A DNA stretch of 44,080 nt from Gemmatimonadota bacterium (GCA_003220935.1 QHTT01000061.1:1-44080), one strand, 5' to 3'. Counted from the first letter of the stretch, positions 23,854 to 32,312 are shown. The notes: a model not told the origin generated them from the sequence alone. A program made the numbers and translations.

Positions 23854-24540
23854 TCAGTGCGAGTGGCGGACGCCGACCTCGTCGAGGTGCCGCAGCAGGT
23901 CCGCCGGATCCTGGTACACACGATAGGCGCCCGCGCCCTCGAGCTCGTCCTGGCCGTACCCTCCCGAGAGCAGGCCCACGCCGAGTGCCCGTGCGCGGCG
24001 CGCGGCGAGGAGATCCCACACGCTGTCTCCCACCACTACCGCATCGCCGACCGGCACGTTGAGCCTGGCGGCGGCCGCGAGAAACAGATCCGGATCGGGC
24101 TTGGCGTGCTCTACTTGATCGCGGGTGACGACCGGCACGTCGGACCGGACGCCCAGCATCTCGAGCAGCGGGCGCGCGCTCTCGAGCCGCCCGCTCGTCG
24201 CGATGGCCCAGGGCACGCGGGCCTGCGACAAGTAGCTGAGCAGGTCGCAGGCGCCCGGGAGGGGGCGCACCTGCGATACCTGCCGCTTGAAGGACGCCGC
24301 GTGGACCTGCTGGATGCGCTTCTCGTCCTCGGGCGTCAGGCGGCGGCCGGTTTCCCGCGCCAGCCCGTCGAGGAACAGTCCGCCGCTCATGCCGATGCGC
24401 CGGTGGATGCGCCAGACGGACAGCTCGATGCCCCCCTCCTCGAGCGCCTCGCGCCACGCCAACACATGCTGGTACACGCTGTCCACGAGGGTGCCGTCGA
24501 GGTCGAACAGGAACGCGAGGTTGCGCGCGGCGGGCGTCAC
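23854..24540 (-). CDS. HAD-superfamily phosphatase
   Basis: The 228-aa protein starts at GTG 24540, overlapping the aldo-keto reductase stop by 4 nt. HAD motif I is FLFDLDGTLVDS (nucleophile Asp13, acid Asp15). Motif II is around AIATSG, motif III is the Lys in EHAKPDP, and motif IV is VVVGDSVWD. A four-helix cap of the phosphoglycolate phosphatase/beta-phosphoglucomutase type lies between motifs I and II. The substrate is a small phosphorylated metabolite, not identifiable here. It is the last gene of the redox operon. Confidence 0.9.
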   Translation of the reverse strand: MTPAARNLAFLFDLDGTLVDSVYQHVLAWREALEEGGIELSVWRIHRRIGMSGGLFLDGLARETGRRLTPEDEKRIQQVHAASFKRQVSQVRPLPGACDLLSYLSQARVPWAIATSGRLESARPLLEMLGVRSDVPVVTRDQVEHAKPDPDLFLAAAARLNVPVGDAVVVGDSVWDLLAARRARALGVGLLSGGYGQDELEGAGAYRVYQDPADLLRHLDEVGVRHSH

Positions 24541-25577
24541 CGGGTCGCCTGCGCCCGCGGCGCCCGCGCCGGCGAGGGCCGCGTGGGCCCGGAGCCCGCG
24601 CCGGTGCGCGCGATCGCCGCGGCGATCTCCTCCAGGTCGGCGGGCGCGAGCCGCAGCGTCGCGGCCCTGATCCAGCCGTCCACCTGCTCCGGCCGGCGGG
24701 CGCCGACGATCGCGCCCGTCACGCCGGGCCACGCGAGCGTCCAGGCGATCGCGACGGCCGACACGGTCGTGCCATGGCGACGGGCGATGGGCCGGAGCGC
24801 GTCCCGCAGCGCGAGGTTCTTGCCGAGGTTGGGCTGCTGGAACTCGCGCGCGCGCCGCCGCCAGTCATCCGGCGCAAGCTGCGTCACCCGCTCCACCGTG
24901 AAGCCGTCGGTGAGAATTCCCGACTGCATCGGACTGTACGCGAGGACGCCCGTCCGGTGCTCCGCGCACCACGGGATCTCCCGCTCGGCTACATCCCGGC
25001 GGATCAGGGAGAAGGGGGGCTGCAGTGAGTCTGCGTGGCGGATCTCCTCGCACCGCGCGAGCAGCCCTAGATCGAAGTTCGAAACGCCGGCCGCCCGCAC
25101 CTTCCCCTGCTCCACCAGCCGCACCATCGCCTCCCAGGAGTGTTCCACGGTCGTGCCCGTCTCGTCCGGCCAATGGAACTGGTAGAGGTCGAGGGGTTCG
25201 ATCCCGAGCCGGCGCAGCGAGGCTTCGGCCTCCTTGCGGATCGACTCGGGCTTCAGGACCCGTCGCGCCTCCGCCATCGGATGGCGCTCGTCCCACACGA
25301 GGCCGCATTTGGTGAACACCAGTGGCCGCTCCCGGGGGTGCAGCTCGCGCAGCAGGCGGCCCACGACCTCTTCGGAATGACCGAGGCCGTATACCGCCGC
25401 CGTATCGATCCAGTTGATGCCCAGCTCGAGGGCGCGTCGCATCGTGGCGACGGAATCGGCATCGTCCTGCGGTCCCCAGCCGAATGCCCAGCCGCCGCCT
25501 CCGATCGCCCAAGCGCCGAAGCCGACGGTCGTGATATTGAGTCCGCTCTTGCCGAGCGGACGGGTTGGTAGAGTCAC
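24537..25577 (-). CDS. aldo-keto reductase
   Basis: The 346-aa TIM-barrel NADPH reductase has the complete tetrad: Asp58 and Tyr63 (IDTAAVYG), Lys90 (VFTKCG) and His135 (YQFHWPD). A C-terminal cofactor motif contains IVGARRPEQVDG. The start is GTG, with GGAGGGAA a few bases upstream. The last about 25 residues (GSGPTRPSPARAPRAQ) are low-complexity. It reduces aldehydes or ketones. It lies between qor (15 nt) and the HAD gene (overlapping) in the same operon. Confidence 0.92.
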   Translation of the reverse strand: MTLPTRPLGKSGLNITTVGFGAWAIGGGGWAFGWGPQDDADSVATMRRALELGINWIDTAAVYGLGHSEEVVGRLLRELHPRERPLVFTKCGLVWDERHPMAEARRVLKPESIRKEAEASLRRLGIEPLDLYQFHWPDETGTTVEHSWEAMVRLVEQGKVRAAGVSNFDLGLLARCEEIRHADSLQPPFSLIRRDVAEREIPWCAEHRTGVLAYSPMQSGILTDGFTVERVTQLAPDDWRRRAREFQQPNLGKNLALRDALRPIARRHGTTVSAVAIAWTLAWPGVTGAIVGARRPEQVDGWIRAATLRLAPADLEEIAAAIARTGAGSGPTRPSPARAPRAQATR

Positions 25578-25591
25578 GGCTTCCCTCCGTC

Positions 25592-26560
25592 TTAGGGAAT
25601 CAGCAGCAGTTTACCGGTCGTCTTGCGTGCCTCGAGTGCGCGATGCGCCTCGGCGGTCTCGGCGAGGGAGAACTCGTGCTCGATCCGCACCTTGAGAGTG
25701 CCGCTCTTGACCCACGACAGCACCTCCCCCGCTCGTGCAACCAGCTCCGCGCGCGTGGCGACGTAGTGGGCGAGGGTAGGGCGCGTCAGAAAGAGCGAGC
25801 CTTTCTGGCTCAGCACCTGCGGGTCGAACGACGCGATCGGGCCGCTCGATTGCCCGTACAGCACCATCATGCCCCGACGCGTGAGACAGTTCAGTCCCTT
25901 CTCGAAGGTGGTTTTCCCCACCGAGTCATACACGACCTGCAGGCCGAGACCGTTGGTGAGGCGCTTCACTTCAGCCTCGAAGTCCTGCTCGGTGTAGAGG
26001 ATCACGTCGCGGGCGCCCGCCTCTCGGGCGAGCGCCGCCTTCTCGCGAGTGGACACGGTCCCGATAACCCGAGCGCCCCGGCGGCTCGCGATCTGGCAGA
26101 GCAGCAGACCGACGCCGCCCGCGGCCGCATGCACAAGGCACGTGTCGCCCGCTTTCAGGGGGTAGGTCGTGCAGGCGAGATAGTGCGCCGTCATGCCCTG
26201 CAGCAGGGCGGCTGCAGCCTGCCGCGCGGTCACGCCGTCCGGCAGCACGACGACCCGGTCGGCGGGGACGACCGCATACTCCGCGTACGCCCCGAGAATG
26301 CTCGTGTACGCCACCCGATCGCCCACTTTGGGGTCGGTCACGCCGGACCCGACGGCGGTGACCACGCCGGCGGCCTCCTGACCGAGCGTGAACGGCGTTG
26401 CCACCTTGTACAGCCCGGTCCGCTGGTACACGTCGATGTAGTTCACGCCGACCGCTTCGACCTTCACCAGTACCTGCACGGCCGCGGGCGACGGCTGGGG
26501 CACGTCCTCGTAGCGCAACGCTTCCGGACCACCGGGCGACTGGACGCGAATTGCCTTCAT
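25592..26560 (-). CDS. qor: NADPH:quinone oxidoreductase, zeta-crystallin type
   Basis: The 322-aa zinc-independent MDR family protein starts [19 protein letters not shown]. It has [14 protein letters not shown] near residue 38, the Rossmann segment [15 protein letters not shown] and the substrate-domain phrase [16 protein letters not shown]. These are very close to E. coli Qor. The enzyme makes a one- or two-electron NADPH-dependent reduction of quinones or enones. It sits 47 nt after the Old Yellow Enzyme gene and 15 nt before the aldo-keto reductase. Confidence 0.93.
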   Translation of the reverse strand: MKAIRVQSPGGPEALRYEDVPQPSPAAVQVLVKVEAVGVNYIDVYQRTGLYKVATPFTLGQEAAGVVTAVGSGVTDPKVGDRVAYTSILGAYAEYAVVPADRVVVLPDGVTARQAAAALLQGMTAHYLACTTYPLKAGDTCLVHAAAGGVGLLLCQIASRRGARVIGTVSTREKAALAREAGARDVILYTEQDFEAEVKRLTNGLGLQVVYDSVGKTTFEKGLNCLTRRGMMVLYGQSSGPIASFDPQVLSQKGSLFLTRPTLAHYVATRAELVARAGEVLSWVKSGTLKVRIEHEFSLAETAEAHRALEARKTTGKLLLIP

Positions 26561-26607
26561 GTGTGGATGATCCAGCCCCGGCAGCCCTCAGGCAAGGACC
26601 TCGAGAG

Positions 26608-27774
26608 TCAAGCGGGGACCCGCCGCTTGCGCGTTGTGGCATCGACGTCTTCCGCCGCCGGCCGGTACGTCGGGTAGTCGGTGTAGCCACGCGCGTCGCC
26701 GCCGTAGAAGGTCAGGCGGTCGGGCTCGTTGAGCGGCGCGCCAAGTCGGAAGCGCTCCACCAGGTCGGGGTTGGCGAGGAACAGGACGCCGAAAGAGACG
26801 AGATCGGCTTCGCGGCGCGCGAGAGCCGCCTCTGCGGTGCTCGCTGTGAACCCGCTGTTCACCACGAGGGCCCCGTGGAAGGCGGCACGAATGGCAGCGA
26901 GCGTACGGGGCGCCGAGGGATCGAACGCACGGCTTCCGGGGACCGGCTCGACTACGTGCAGGTAACTGAGCCCGAGGCTCGCCAGGGCACGCGCCGCGCC
27001 GCTGAACGTCTGCACGGGGTCCGAGTCGCGCATATCGTTGAGGGAACTGGTCGGGGAGAGCCGGACACCCACCCGACCCTCACCCCAGACCCCGACGACC
27101 GCCTCAGCGACCTCCCGGAGAAAGCGAACGCGGTTCACGAGCGAGCCGCCGTAGCGGTCGCTGCGGTGATTCGTGGCGTCGCGCAGGAACTGATCGATCA
27201 AGTAGCCGTTCGCTCCATGGATCTCTACGCCGTCGAACCCGGCCTGTTTAGCGCGCCGGGCAGCGTCGGCGAACTGCGCCACGACCCGCGGGATTTCATG
27301 CGTCTCGAGCGCCCGCGGCGTGACGAAGGGCGCCCGGCCCCGGGGCGTGACAGCCTGCCCCGCAGGCTTGACGGCCGAGGGCGCGACCGGCAGCGCCCCG
27401 CCGGGTTGCATGGAGGGGTGCGAGATGCGCCCCACGTGCCACAGCTGCAGCACGATCCGCCCACCCGCCGCGTGGACCGCGCGGACAACGTGCTGCCACC
27501 CGGCGACCTGCTCGTCGGTGTGGATGCCGGGCGTGTCAGGATACCCCAGGCCTTCGGGCGCGACTTGCGTGGCTTCGGTCACGATGAGTCCGGCGGACGC
27601 TCGCTGCCGGTAGTACGTAGCCATCAAGGGAGTCGGCACATTGCCCGCGCCGGCACGGTTGCGGGTCATGGGTGCCATCACCATACGGTTCGGCAGCCGC
27701 AGCACACCCACCGTGGTGGGGGTGAGCAGCAGCCGGGGAATTGTGGTGATCCGTCGATCGAGAGCGGGCTTCAA
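26608..27774 (-). CDS. Old Yellow Enzyme family alkene reductase
   Basis: This FMN-dependent TIM-barrel enzyme (388 aa) shows LPNRMVMAPMTRNRA at the N-terminus, VLQLWHVGRISH, and the substrate-anchoring pair in GFDGVEIHGANGYLIDQFL. RYGGSLVNRVRF and SFGVLFLANPDL (FMN phosphate loop) follow. It is the NemA/xenobiotic-reductase branch, reducing activated C=C bonds or nitro esters. I choose TTG at 27774: the sequence ggaggag lies 5 nt before it, and the upstream residues from the ATG at 27861 do not align with the family. It heads a four-gene redox operon. Confidence 0.93.
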   Translation of the reverse strand: MKPALDRRITTIPRLLLTPTTVGVLRLPNRMVMAPMTRNRAGAGNVPTPLMATYYRQRASAGLIVTEATQVAPEGLGYPDTPGIHTDEQVAGWQHVVRAVHAAGGRIVLQLWHVGRISHPSMQPGGALPVAPSAVKPAGQAVTPRGRAPFVTPRALETHEIPRVVAQFADAARRAKQAGFDGVEIHGANGYLIDQFLRDATNHRSDRYGGSLVNRVRFLREVAEAVVGVWGEGRVGVRLSPTSSLNDMRDSDPVQTFSGAARALASLGLSYLHVVEPVPGSRAFDPSAPRTLAAIRAAFHGALVVNSGFTASTAEAALARREADLVSFGVLFLANPDLVERFRLGAPLNEPDRLTFYGGDARGYTDYPTYRPAAEDVDATTRKRRVPA

Positions 27775-27938
27775 ATCACTCCTCCGCCAGCGAGTGTTCA
27801 ACTCATGAGCTACCGGACGTACGCGCGACGCGCGACGTGCCATCGCGCACGTCGTGGACAACGCACGGCGCGGGAACGGAGTTCCTACGAACGCTGTTTC
27901 GCTATCGTGCCCAACGTGAATTTCACATTGGAGGTGGC
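27775..27938. promoter_or_regulatory. divergent promoter region with 8-bp palindrome
   Basis: These 164 nt separate the OYE operon and the divergent dehydrogenase. cgacgtgc (27833-27840) and gcacgtcg (27847-27854) form a perfect inverted repeat with a 6-nt spacer, a plausible dimeric repressor site. The segment is embedded in cgcgacg repeats. No regulator gene is adjacent. Confidence 0.5.
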
Positions 27939-28817
27939 ATGAGAGTGGGATTCATCGGTCTCGGCAGCATGGGGCTGCCGCTGGCGCGCCGCTTGTTGCA
28001 AGCGGGCCACAAGCTCAGCGTGTACAACCGCACCCGCAGCCGCGCGGATCAGCTCAAGCAATTCGAGCCTGTGATCGCGGACTCCCCCGCTGGCGCGGCG
28101 CGCGGCACCGAAGTTCTGATCACGATGGTCGCCGACGACCCGGCGCTCGAGGGCGTGCTGCTCGGCGAACAAGGCGCGCTCGCGGCGCTGCCCCGCGGCG
28201 CGATCCATGTTTCGATGAGCACCATCAGTCCGGGACTGTCGCGCCGGCTCACTGAGCGGCACCGGGCGACGGGGCACGCCTACGTCGCAGCCCCCGTGTT
28301 CGGCCGTCCTGACGCAGCGGAGGCTGGGAAATTGTGGATCGTGGCGGCGGGCCCCGCAACGGCGATCGAGCGCTGTCGCCCGTTGTTCGACGCGATGGGC
28401 CAGGGCACGCTGGCAGCGGGCGAGGAACCCGCCCGGGCCAACGTGATCAAGCTCGCCGGCAACTTCCTGCTCGCGGCAGCGATCGAGGCGATGGGCGAGG
28501 CGTTCGTCTTGGGACGCAAGTACGGGATCCCGCCGGCCGAACTGCTCGACGTCGTGAACGGCAGGCTGTTCCGTTCGCCCATCTACGAGAACTACGGGAA
28601 ACTAATCGCCGACCAGCGTTACGAGCCTGCCGGGTTCAAGCTCAAGCACGGTCTCAAGGACGTTCGGCTCGCGCTCGCCGCGGCGGAGGAGGTCGCGACC
28701 CCGCTTCCGCTCGCGAGTCTCATCCGCGATCACTATCTGTCCGCGGTCGCCCGCGGCTGGCAGGAGATCGATTGGTCGGGCCTCGCGTTGGTCGCGGCTG
28801 CGGACGCCGGGCTCTGA
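27939..28817 (+). CDS. NAD(P)-dependent beta-hydroxyacid dehydrogenase (GLYR/HIBADH-like)
   Basis: The 292-aa protein starts at ATG 27939, just after GGAGGTGG. The Rossmann motif is GFIGLGSMGLPLARRLL, followed by NRTRSRA after the second strand; the Arg suggests NADPH preference. The substrate motif is around STISPG, and the catalytic Lys is in NVIKLAGNFLLAAAIEAMGEA. The family reduces or oxidises 3-hydroxy acids such as 3-hydroxyisobutyrate. The NRT-type members reduce glyoxylate and succinic semialdehyde. Together with the divergent OYE operon it suggests a carbonyl-detoxification cluster. Confidence 0.92.
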   Translation: MRVGFIGLGSMGLPLARRLLQAGHKLSVYNRTRSRADQLKQFEPVIADSPAGAARGTEVLITMVADDPALEGVLLGEQGALAALPRGAIHVSMSTISPGLSRRLTERHRATGHAYVAAPVFGRPDAAEAGKLWIVAAGPATAIERCRPLFDAMGQGTLAAGEEPARANVIKLAGNFLLAAAIEAMGEAFVLGRKYGIPPAELLDVVNGRLFRSPIYENYGKLIADQRYEPAGFKLKHGLKDVRLALAAAEEVATPLPLASLIRDHYLSAVARGWQEIDWSGLALVAAADAGL

Positions 28818-28821
28818 GCGC

Positions 28822-28840
28822 GCTACCTCGAACGGGTAGC
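28822..28840 (+). terminator. hairpin after dehydrogenase gene
   Basis: gctacc (28822-28827) pairs with ggtagc (28835-28840) across a 7-nt loop, 4 nt after the stop. No T-tract follows. Confidence 0.4.
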
Positions 28841-28897
28841 CGCCGCCCACCCGATCGTGTGTAGACGCCGAGCACTACGCCGCGTTACGCTGTGACC

Positions 28898-29034
28898 ATG
28901 ATCAATCGCCACGTCTGTCGCAACGACCAGACGCAGTCAGTCGACCGAAGGCGTAGGTTGCAGATGTAGTCGGCACACCGGCATCGGCCGGTCGCCAACG
29001 CCCCCACGCTGCGTCGCACAAGCGTGGGGGCGTT
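28898..29034 (+). promoter_or_regulatory. structured leader: 23-codon ORF and two hairpins
   Basis: A 23-codon ORF (28898-28969, Arg-rich end DRRRRLQM) is followed by two hairpins. The first is at 28977-28992 (accggc/gccggt, 4-nt loop). The second is a strong one at 28997-29034 (14-bp perfect stem aacgcccccacgct / agcgtgggggcgtt, 10-nt loop). The small exported protein starts at 29077. The order resembles an attenuator, but no poly-T run follows the stem, so this is tentative. Confidence 0.45.
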
Positions 29035-29076
29035 CGCTTGCACAACCACTTCGAATGCTTCGACGGGAGACTCCAG

Positions 29077-29550
29077 ATGATTCGTTGGACAGCGACTCGC
29101 GCTCCGATCTTGGCCGCGGTGGCCGGCGTCTGCGCCGTGCTGCCAGCCGCGCCTTATCGCGCCGCGGCAAGCCGGCAACCGCGGTTGACGTTTCACAGCG
29201 TGTTCACCGGCGTGGCCCCCGACGGCCAGCACTGCACCTGGGAGGGAGCGGTGGAAGGCTCGGCGCGGGGTCGCCTGACTATCGCGCTGCGTCAGGTGGA
29301 GGAGGCCAGCGCAGCGGCCCGCCCGATCTGGCACGTCGCGTCCCGTTGGGACGTGAGCGACGAGAGCGGGACGCATTCGTTCAGCGCCGACCTCGAGGGC
29401 ATGGTGGACTGGAAGGCCGGCACGATCCGGCTCGGGGGTGCGATCACGGGCGGGTGGCTGAAAGGCTCTTGGGTGGAAGCGGACGGTCGGCTCTCGAACG
29501 GCGATCTCGCGGGCTCGTTTGCGATCACGCCCGCGGCGGCACGACAATGA
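29077..29550 (+). CDS. small exported hypothetical protein
   Basis: I choose ATG 29077, which gives 157 aa with a Sec signal (ILAAVAGVCAVLPAAPYRAAA). The mature part is beta-rich with regular strands (LTFHSVFTGVAPDGQHCTWEGAV, RLTIALRQV, GTIRLGGAITGGWLKGSWVEADG) and resembles a small lipocalin-like or beta-sandwich domain of unknown role. The longer frame from 29038 includes leader sequence and is less likely. It is convergent with the MoaD-like gene; the 100 nt between their stops hold no gene I can support. Confidence 0.75.
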   Translation: MIRWTATRAPILAAVAGVCAVLPAAPYRAAASRQPRLTFHSVFTGVAPDGQHCTWEGAVEGSARGRLTIALRQVEEASAAARPIWHVASRWDVSDESGTHSFSADLEGMVDWKAGTIRLGGAITGGWLKGSWVEADGRLSNGDLAGSFAITPAAARQ

Positions 29551-29650
29551 GCCATCCGCTCCGGGCCTGCGTCGTGATCGCAGGGGTGGTGCCGCGACGG
29601 ACGTGCGAGAGCACGGGGTGCAACGGCGATACAACAGCAGGAGGTGCCGC

Positions 29651-29926
29651 TCACCCCCCAGCGATCGCGGGAATGACCGTCACCTCGTCTCCATCCTGGA
29701 CGGGCGCGGCGAAGCCGCCGCGGAAGCGGACGTCCTCGTCGTTCAGATAGAACACGACGAACGGATACGGGTTGCCGTCCTTGTCGCGCAGGCGCGGTCC
29801 GAGGGCGGGGTACTGTGCCGCCACGTCGGCAACGGCTTCACCGAGCGTGCGGCCGCTCGCGCGCAGCGTACGCACGCCGCCAGCGTGAGTCGCGAGTACT
29901 GAGGGAAGGTTCACCGTGATGGACAT
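29651..29926 (-). CDS. MoaD/ThiS-like sulfur-carrier protein
   Basis: The 91-aa beta-grasp protein starts at ATG 29926 (MSITVNLPSVLATHAGG) and ends in the diagnostic Gly-Gly. The core (TLGEAVADVAAQYPALGPRLRD, then VVFYLNDEDVRF, then VQDGDEVTVIPAIAGG) fits MoaD/CysO-type carriers, whose C-terminus is adenylated and converted to a thiocarboxylate. The longer frame upstream lies inside thrB and is rejected. It overlaps the thrB 3' end by 16 nt, so it is translationally coupled to threonine genes rather than to molybdopterin genes. No E1-like activator or JAB protease is in the window. Confidence 0.9.
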   Translation of the reverse strand: MSITVNLPSVLATHAGGVRTLRASGRTLGEAVADVAAQYPALGPRLRDKDGNPYPFVVFYLNDEDVRFRGGFAAPVQDGDEVTVIPAIAGG

Positions 29927-30870
29927 GGCACTGTCTCCTGAGTCAGGCCGGTCACCTGATAGCGGCCCGCAGGCCGGCTGAGGACGAAGGTCTCCACCGT
30001 GACGCCCAGCGCCCGCCACGCGTGTGCCATCGCGTCCGCCACGCCCGGGGCGGCGGAGGCGGGCGTCACCGCGAGAATCGACGAGCCGGAGCCCGACAGC
30101 GTGGCGCCGAACGCGCCGGTCGCGCGCGCCGCCGCGGTCACCGCGTCGTAGCCGGGCACGAGCGCGCGCCGGTGCGGCACGTGCAGCACGTCGTCGAGCG
30201 CCGCCGCGAGCAGCCCCGCGTCGGCCCGCGCCAGCCCGGCGATGAGCGCTCCGGCTTTCGCGGCCGCCGTCGCCGCGGTCCGGTGGGACACGCTGGGCGG
30301 CAGCGCCGCGCGGGCGCGCTCGGTGGCGACCTCCACGTCGGGGACGGCGAACACGAACACCAGCGACGCGTGCACCTCGAGCGGAGCGACGGTCAATCGC
30401 CCCTCCGGCCCGGGGACGGCGAGCACCGCGCCTCCGTAGATCGCCGGCGCGACGTTATCGGGGTGGTGCTCGACCTCCGCGCACAGACGGGCGAGCATTT
30501 CGTCGTCGAGCTCGAGCCCGAGCAGGGCCCGCGCGGCCAGTGCCCCTGCGACCGTCGCCGCGCCCGACGAGCCGAGGCCGCGCCCGACCGGAATGTCGGA
30601 GCCGGCGTCGATCACGAGGCCCGCCGGCACCCGACAACCGGCACCGCGGCAGGCAGCGGCGAAGCCGGCGAACAGCGAGTCGCGGTCCGGCGGCACAGTC
30701 ACGGCGCACAGCGTGCCGCGCCGGTCGATGCGGACCGGCGCGCCGGGCGACGGCTCAAGGCGGGCCGTCGCGCTGAGGCGGCGGTCGATCGCAATCCCGA
30801 CGCAATCGAATCCCGCGCCGACGTTCGACGTGGAGCCGGGGACGCGTACCAGCACGCTGGCGGGCGTCAT
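29911..30870 (-). CDS. thrB: homoserine kinase (GHMP family)
   Basis: The 319-aa protein has the GHMP ATP-binding motif GRGLGSSGAATVAGALAAR (about residues 94-112), the opening VRVPGSTSNVGAGFDCVGIAID and the C-terminal motif GATLSGSGSSILAV. It phosphorylates homoserine to O-phosphohomoserine, the substrate of ThrC. Its start overlaps the thrC stop by 4 nt, and its 3' end overlaps the MoaD-like gene. Confidence 0.95.
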   Translation of the reverse strand: MTPASVLVRVPGSTSNVGAGFDCVGIAIDRRLSATARLEPSPGAPVRIDRRGTLCAVTVPPDRDSLFAGFAAACRGAGCRVPAGLVIDAGSDIPVGRGLGSSGAATVAGALAARALLGLELDDEMLARLCAEVEHHPDNVAPAIYGGAVLAVPGPEGRLTVAPLEVHASLVFVFAVPDVEVATERARAALPPSVSHRTAATAAAKAGALIAGLARADAGLLAAALDDVLHVPHRRALVPGYDAVTAAARATGAFGATLSGSGSSILAVTPASAAPGVADAMAHAWRALGVTVETFVLSRPAGRYQVTGLTQETVPCPSR

Positions 30871-32132
30871 CCGTCGTTCCCGTCCACCAGCGCTGCCACT
30901 TCCTTAAGCCGGGGCGCGATCAGCGGCACCTCCGGCAGCGCGCCGCTCACCGCCTCGACGGTCTTCAGGCCATGTCCCGTGATGCACAGGACGACCTCGT
31001 CCTCCGGCCGGAGCCGCCCGGCGCGGGCCAGCGCCAGGGCCGCCGCCACGGTCACGCCGCCGGCGGTCTCCGCGAACACCCCCGCGTCCTCGGCGAGGAA
31101 CCGGATGCCCTGGACCAGCGCATCGTCGCTCACCGCGGCCGCCCAACCGCCCGACTGTTGCATGGCGTGGGCGGCGAACGGCCCGTCGGCGGGGTTACCG
31201 ATCGCGAGCGACCGGCAGATCGTGTTGGGCACTTCGGGCTCGAGCCGTGTGCCACCGCGCTCCACCAGCCGCACGATCGGCGCACAGCCGCTCGCCTGCG
31301 CGCCGTACAGGCGCGGCGCCCTGCCAGCGACGAGCCCGGCGTCCAAGAACTCCCCGAACCCCTTGTGCAGCTTCGTGAGGAGCGAGCCCCCCGCCATCGG
31401 GGCCACAACCGCTGTCGGCAGCCGCCACCCTAGCTGCTCCGCGATCTCGTACGCGACCGTCTTCGACCCCTCGCCGTAGTAGCTGCGCAGGTTGACGTTC
31501 ACGATCCCCCAGCCGAACCGGTCCGCCAGCTGCGCGCACAGCCGGTTGACGTCATCGTACGTGCCGCGTACCCGCACCAGCCTGGGGCCGTAAACGCTCG
31601 CGCCGATCACCTTCGCAGCCTCGAGCATGTCCGGGATGAAGATCCACGCCTTGAGCCCGGCGCGGGCGGCATGGGCGGCCACGGCGTTCGCGAGATTGCC
31701 GGTCGAGGCGCAGCCGATCGTGTCGAGCCGGAACGCCACCGCCGCGTTGATCGCCGCCGCCACCACGCGGTCCTTGAACGACAGCGACGGGTGGCAGACG
31801 GTGTCGTTCTTGATCCAGGCACGCGTCACACCGAGGCGACGCGCCAGTACGGGCGTCTCGACGAGCGGCGTGAACCCGCTGTCGAGGGACAGCACGGGGT
31901 CGCCGTCGAACGGCAGCCACTCCTTGTAGCGCCAGAGCGAGGGGGCCCGCGCGGCGATCGCCGTGCGGTTGGGAAGCCGCCGGCGCGGCTGGTACACCGG
32001 GTCGAGCGGCCCCAGACATTGCTCGCAAATCGAGACCGGGCCGGCTGCGCGGTCGGCGCCACAGTTGCGGCAGCGGAGCGGACGAGCGCTGAGCAAAGCT
32101 CGAGAGGCGACCGGCGCGGTGGTAGACGTCAT
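30867..32132 (-). CDS. thrC: threonine synthase
   Basis: The 421-aa fold-type II PLP enzyme has an N-terminal zinc ribbon (CRNCG...CEQC), the lysine Lys120 in SLSFKDRVVAA, the phosphate/PLP loop ASTGNLANAVAAHAARAG and a C-terminal CITGHGLKT. It converts O-phosphohomoserine to threonine. The zinc-ribbon form is common in bacteria and archaea. It starts a three-gene unit with thrB and a MoaD-like carrier. A good promoter lies about 115 nt upstream (32248-32275). Confidence 0.94.
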   Translation of the reverse strand: MTSTTAPVASRALLSARPLRCRNCGADRAAGPVSICEQCLGPLDPVYQPRRRLPNRTAIAARAPSLWRYKEWLPFDGDPVLSLDSGFTPLVETPVLARRLGVTRAWIKNDTVCHPSLSFKDRVVAAAINAAVAFRLDTIGCASTGNLANAVAAHAARAGLKAWIFIPDMLEAAKVIGASVYGPRLVRVRGTYDDVNRLCAQLADRFGWGIVNVNLRSYYGEGSKTVAYEIAEQLGWRLPTAVVAPMAGGSLLTKLHKGFGEFLDAGLVAGRAPRLYGAQASGCAPIVRLVERGGTRLEPEVPNTICRSLAIGNPADGPFAAHAMQQSGGWAAAVSDDALVQGIRFLAEDAGVFAETAGGVTVAAALALARAGRLRPEDEVVLCITGHGLKTVEAVSGALPEVPLIAPRLKEVAALVDGNDG

Positions 32133-32247
32133 CGAGACCTCAACAAAAATGCCCGGACGATCAACGCCGCGGGCGGTCGCTTTTTAGCACCTTGTTTAAC
32201 GTGGCGGCAATACGCGGCAAATCACCACGGAAACTGTTGTCGGTGGT

Positions 32248-32275
32248 AAGATACCCGCCGGCCGGAGGAGGTCAA
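32248..32275 (-). promoter_or_regulatory. sigma-70-type promoter for thrC-thrB-moaD
   Basis: On the minus strand TTGACC (32275-32270) and TATCTT (32253-32248) are separated by 16 nt. The predicted start is near 32241, leaving an untranslated leader of about 108 nt that contains a small inverted repeat (accac/gtggt). The leader length leaves room for attenuation or a riboswitch, but I recognise none. Confidence 0.55.
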
Positions 32276-32292
32276 GGCGCCGGTCCGCCGAG

Positions 32293-32310
32293 CCCACCCT
32301 TCCGGGTGGG
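32293..32310 (-). terminator. hairpin after aminotransferase gene
   Basis: A perfect 7-bp stem, cccaccc (32293-32299) / gggtggg (32304-32310), with a 4-nt loop, lies directly after the aminotransferase stop and before the thrC promoter. There is no T-tract. Confidence 0.55.
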
Positions 32311-32312
32311 AA

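Noticed and set aside
22566-23921. 451-aa minus-strand ORF
   Set aside because: Polar, Arg/Pro/Gly-rich shadow of the multi-TM gene; no recognisable domain.
26398-27942. 514-aa plus-strand ORF
   Set aside because: Antisense to the Old Yellow Enzyme gene, which has full family motifs.
28977-29034. tRNA or known riboswitch
   Set aside because: Two simple hairpins only; no cloverleaf, CCA end or recognised aptamer core.
29547-29750. Small plus-strand ORF starting in an ATGA overlap after the exported protein
   Set aside because: Runs antisense into the MoaD-like gene and shows no protein features.
30022-31479. 485-aa plus-strand ORF
   Set aside because: Antisense to thrB and thrC; composition typical of shadow frames.
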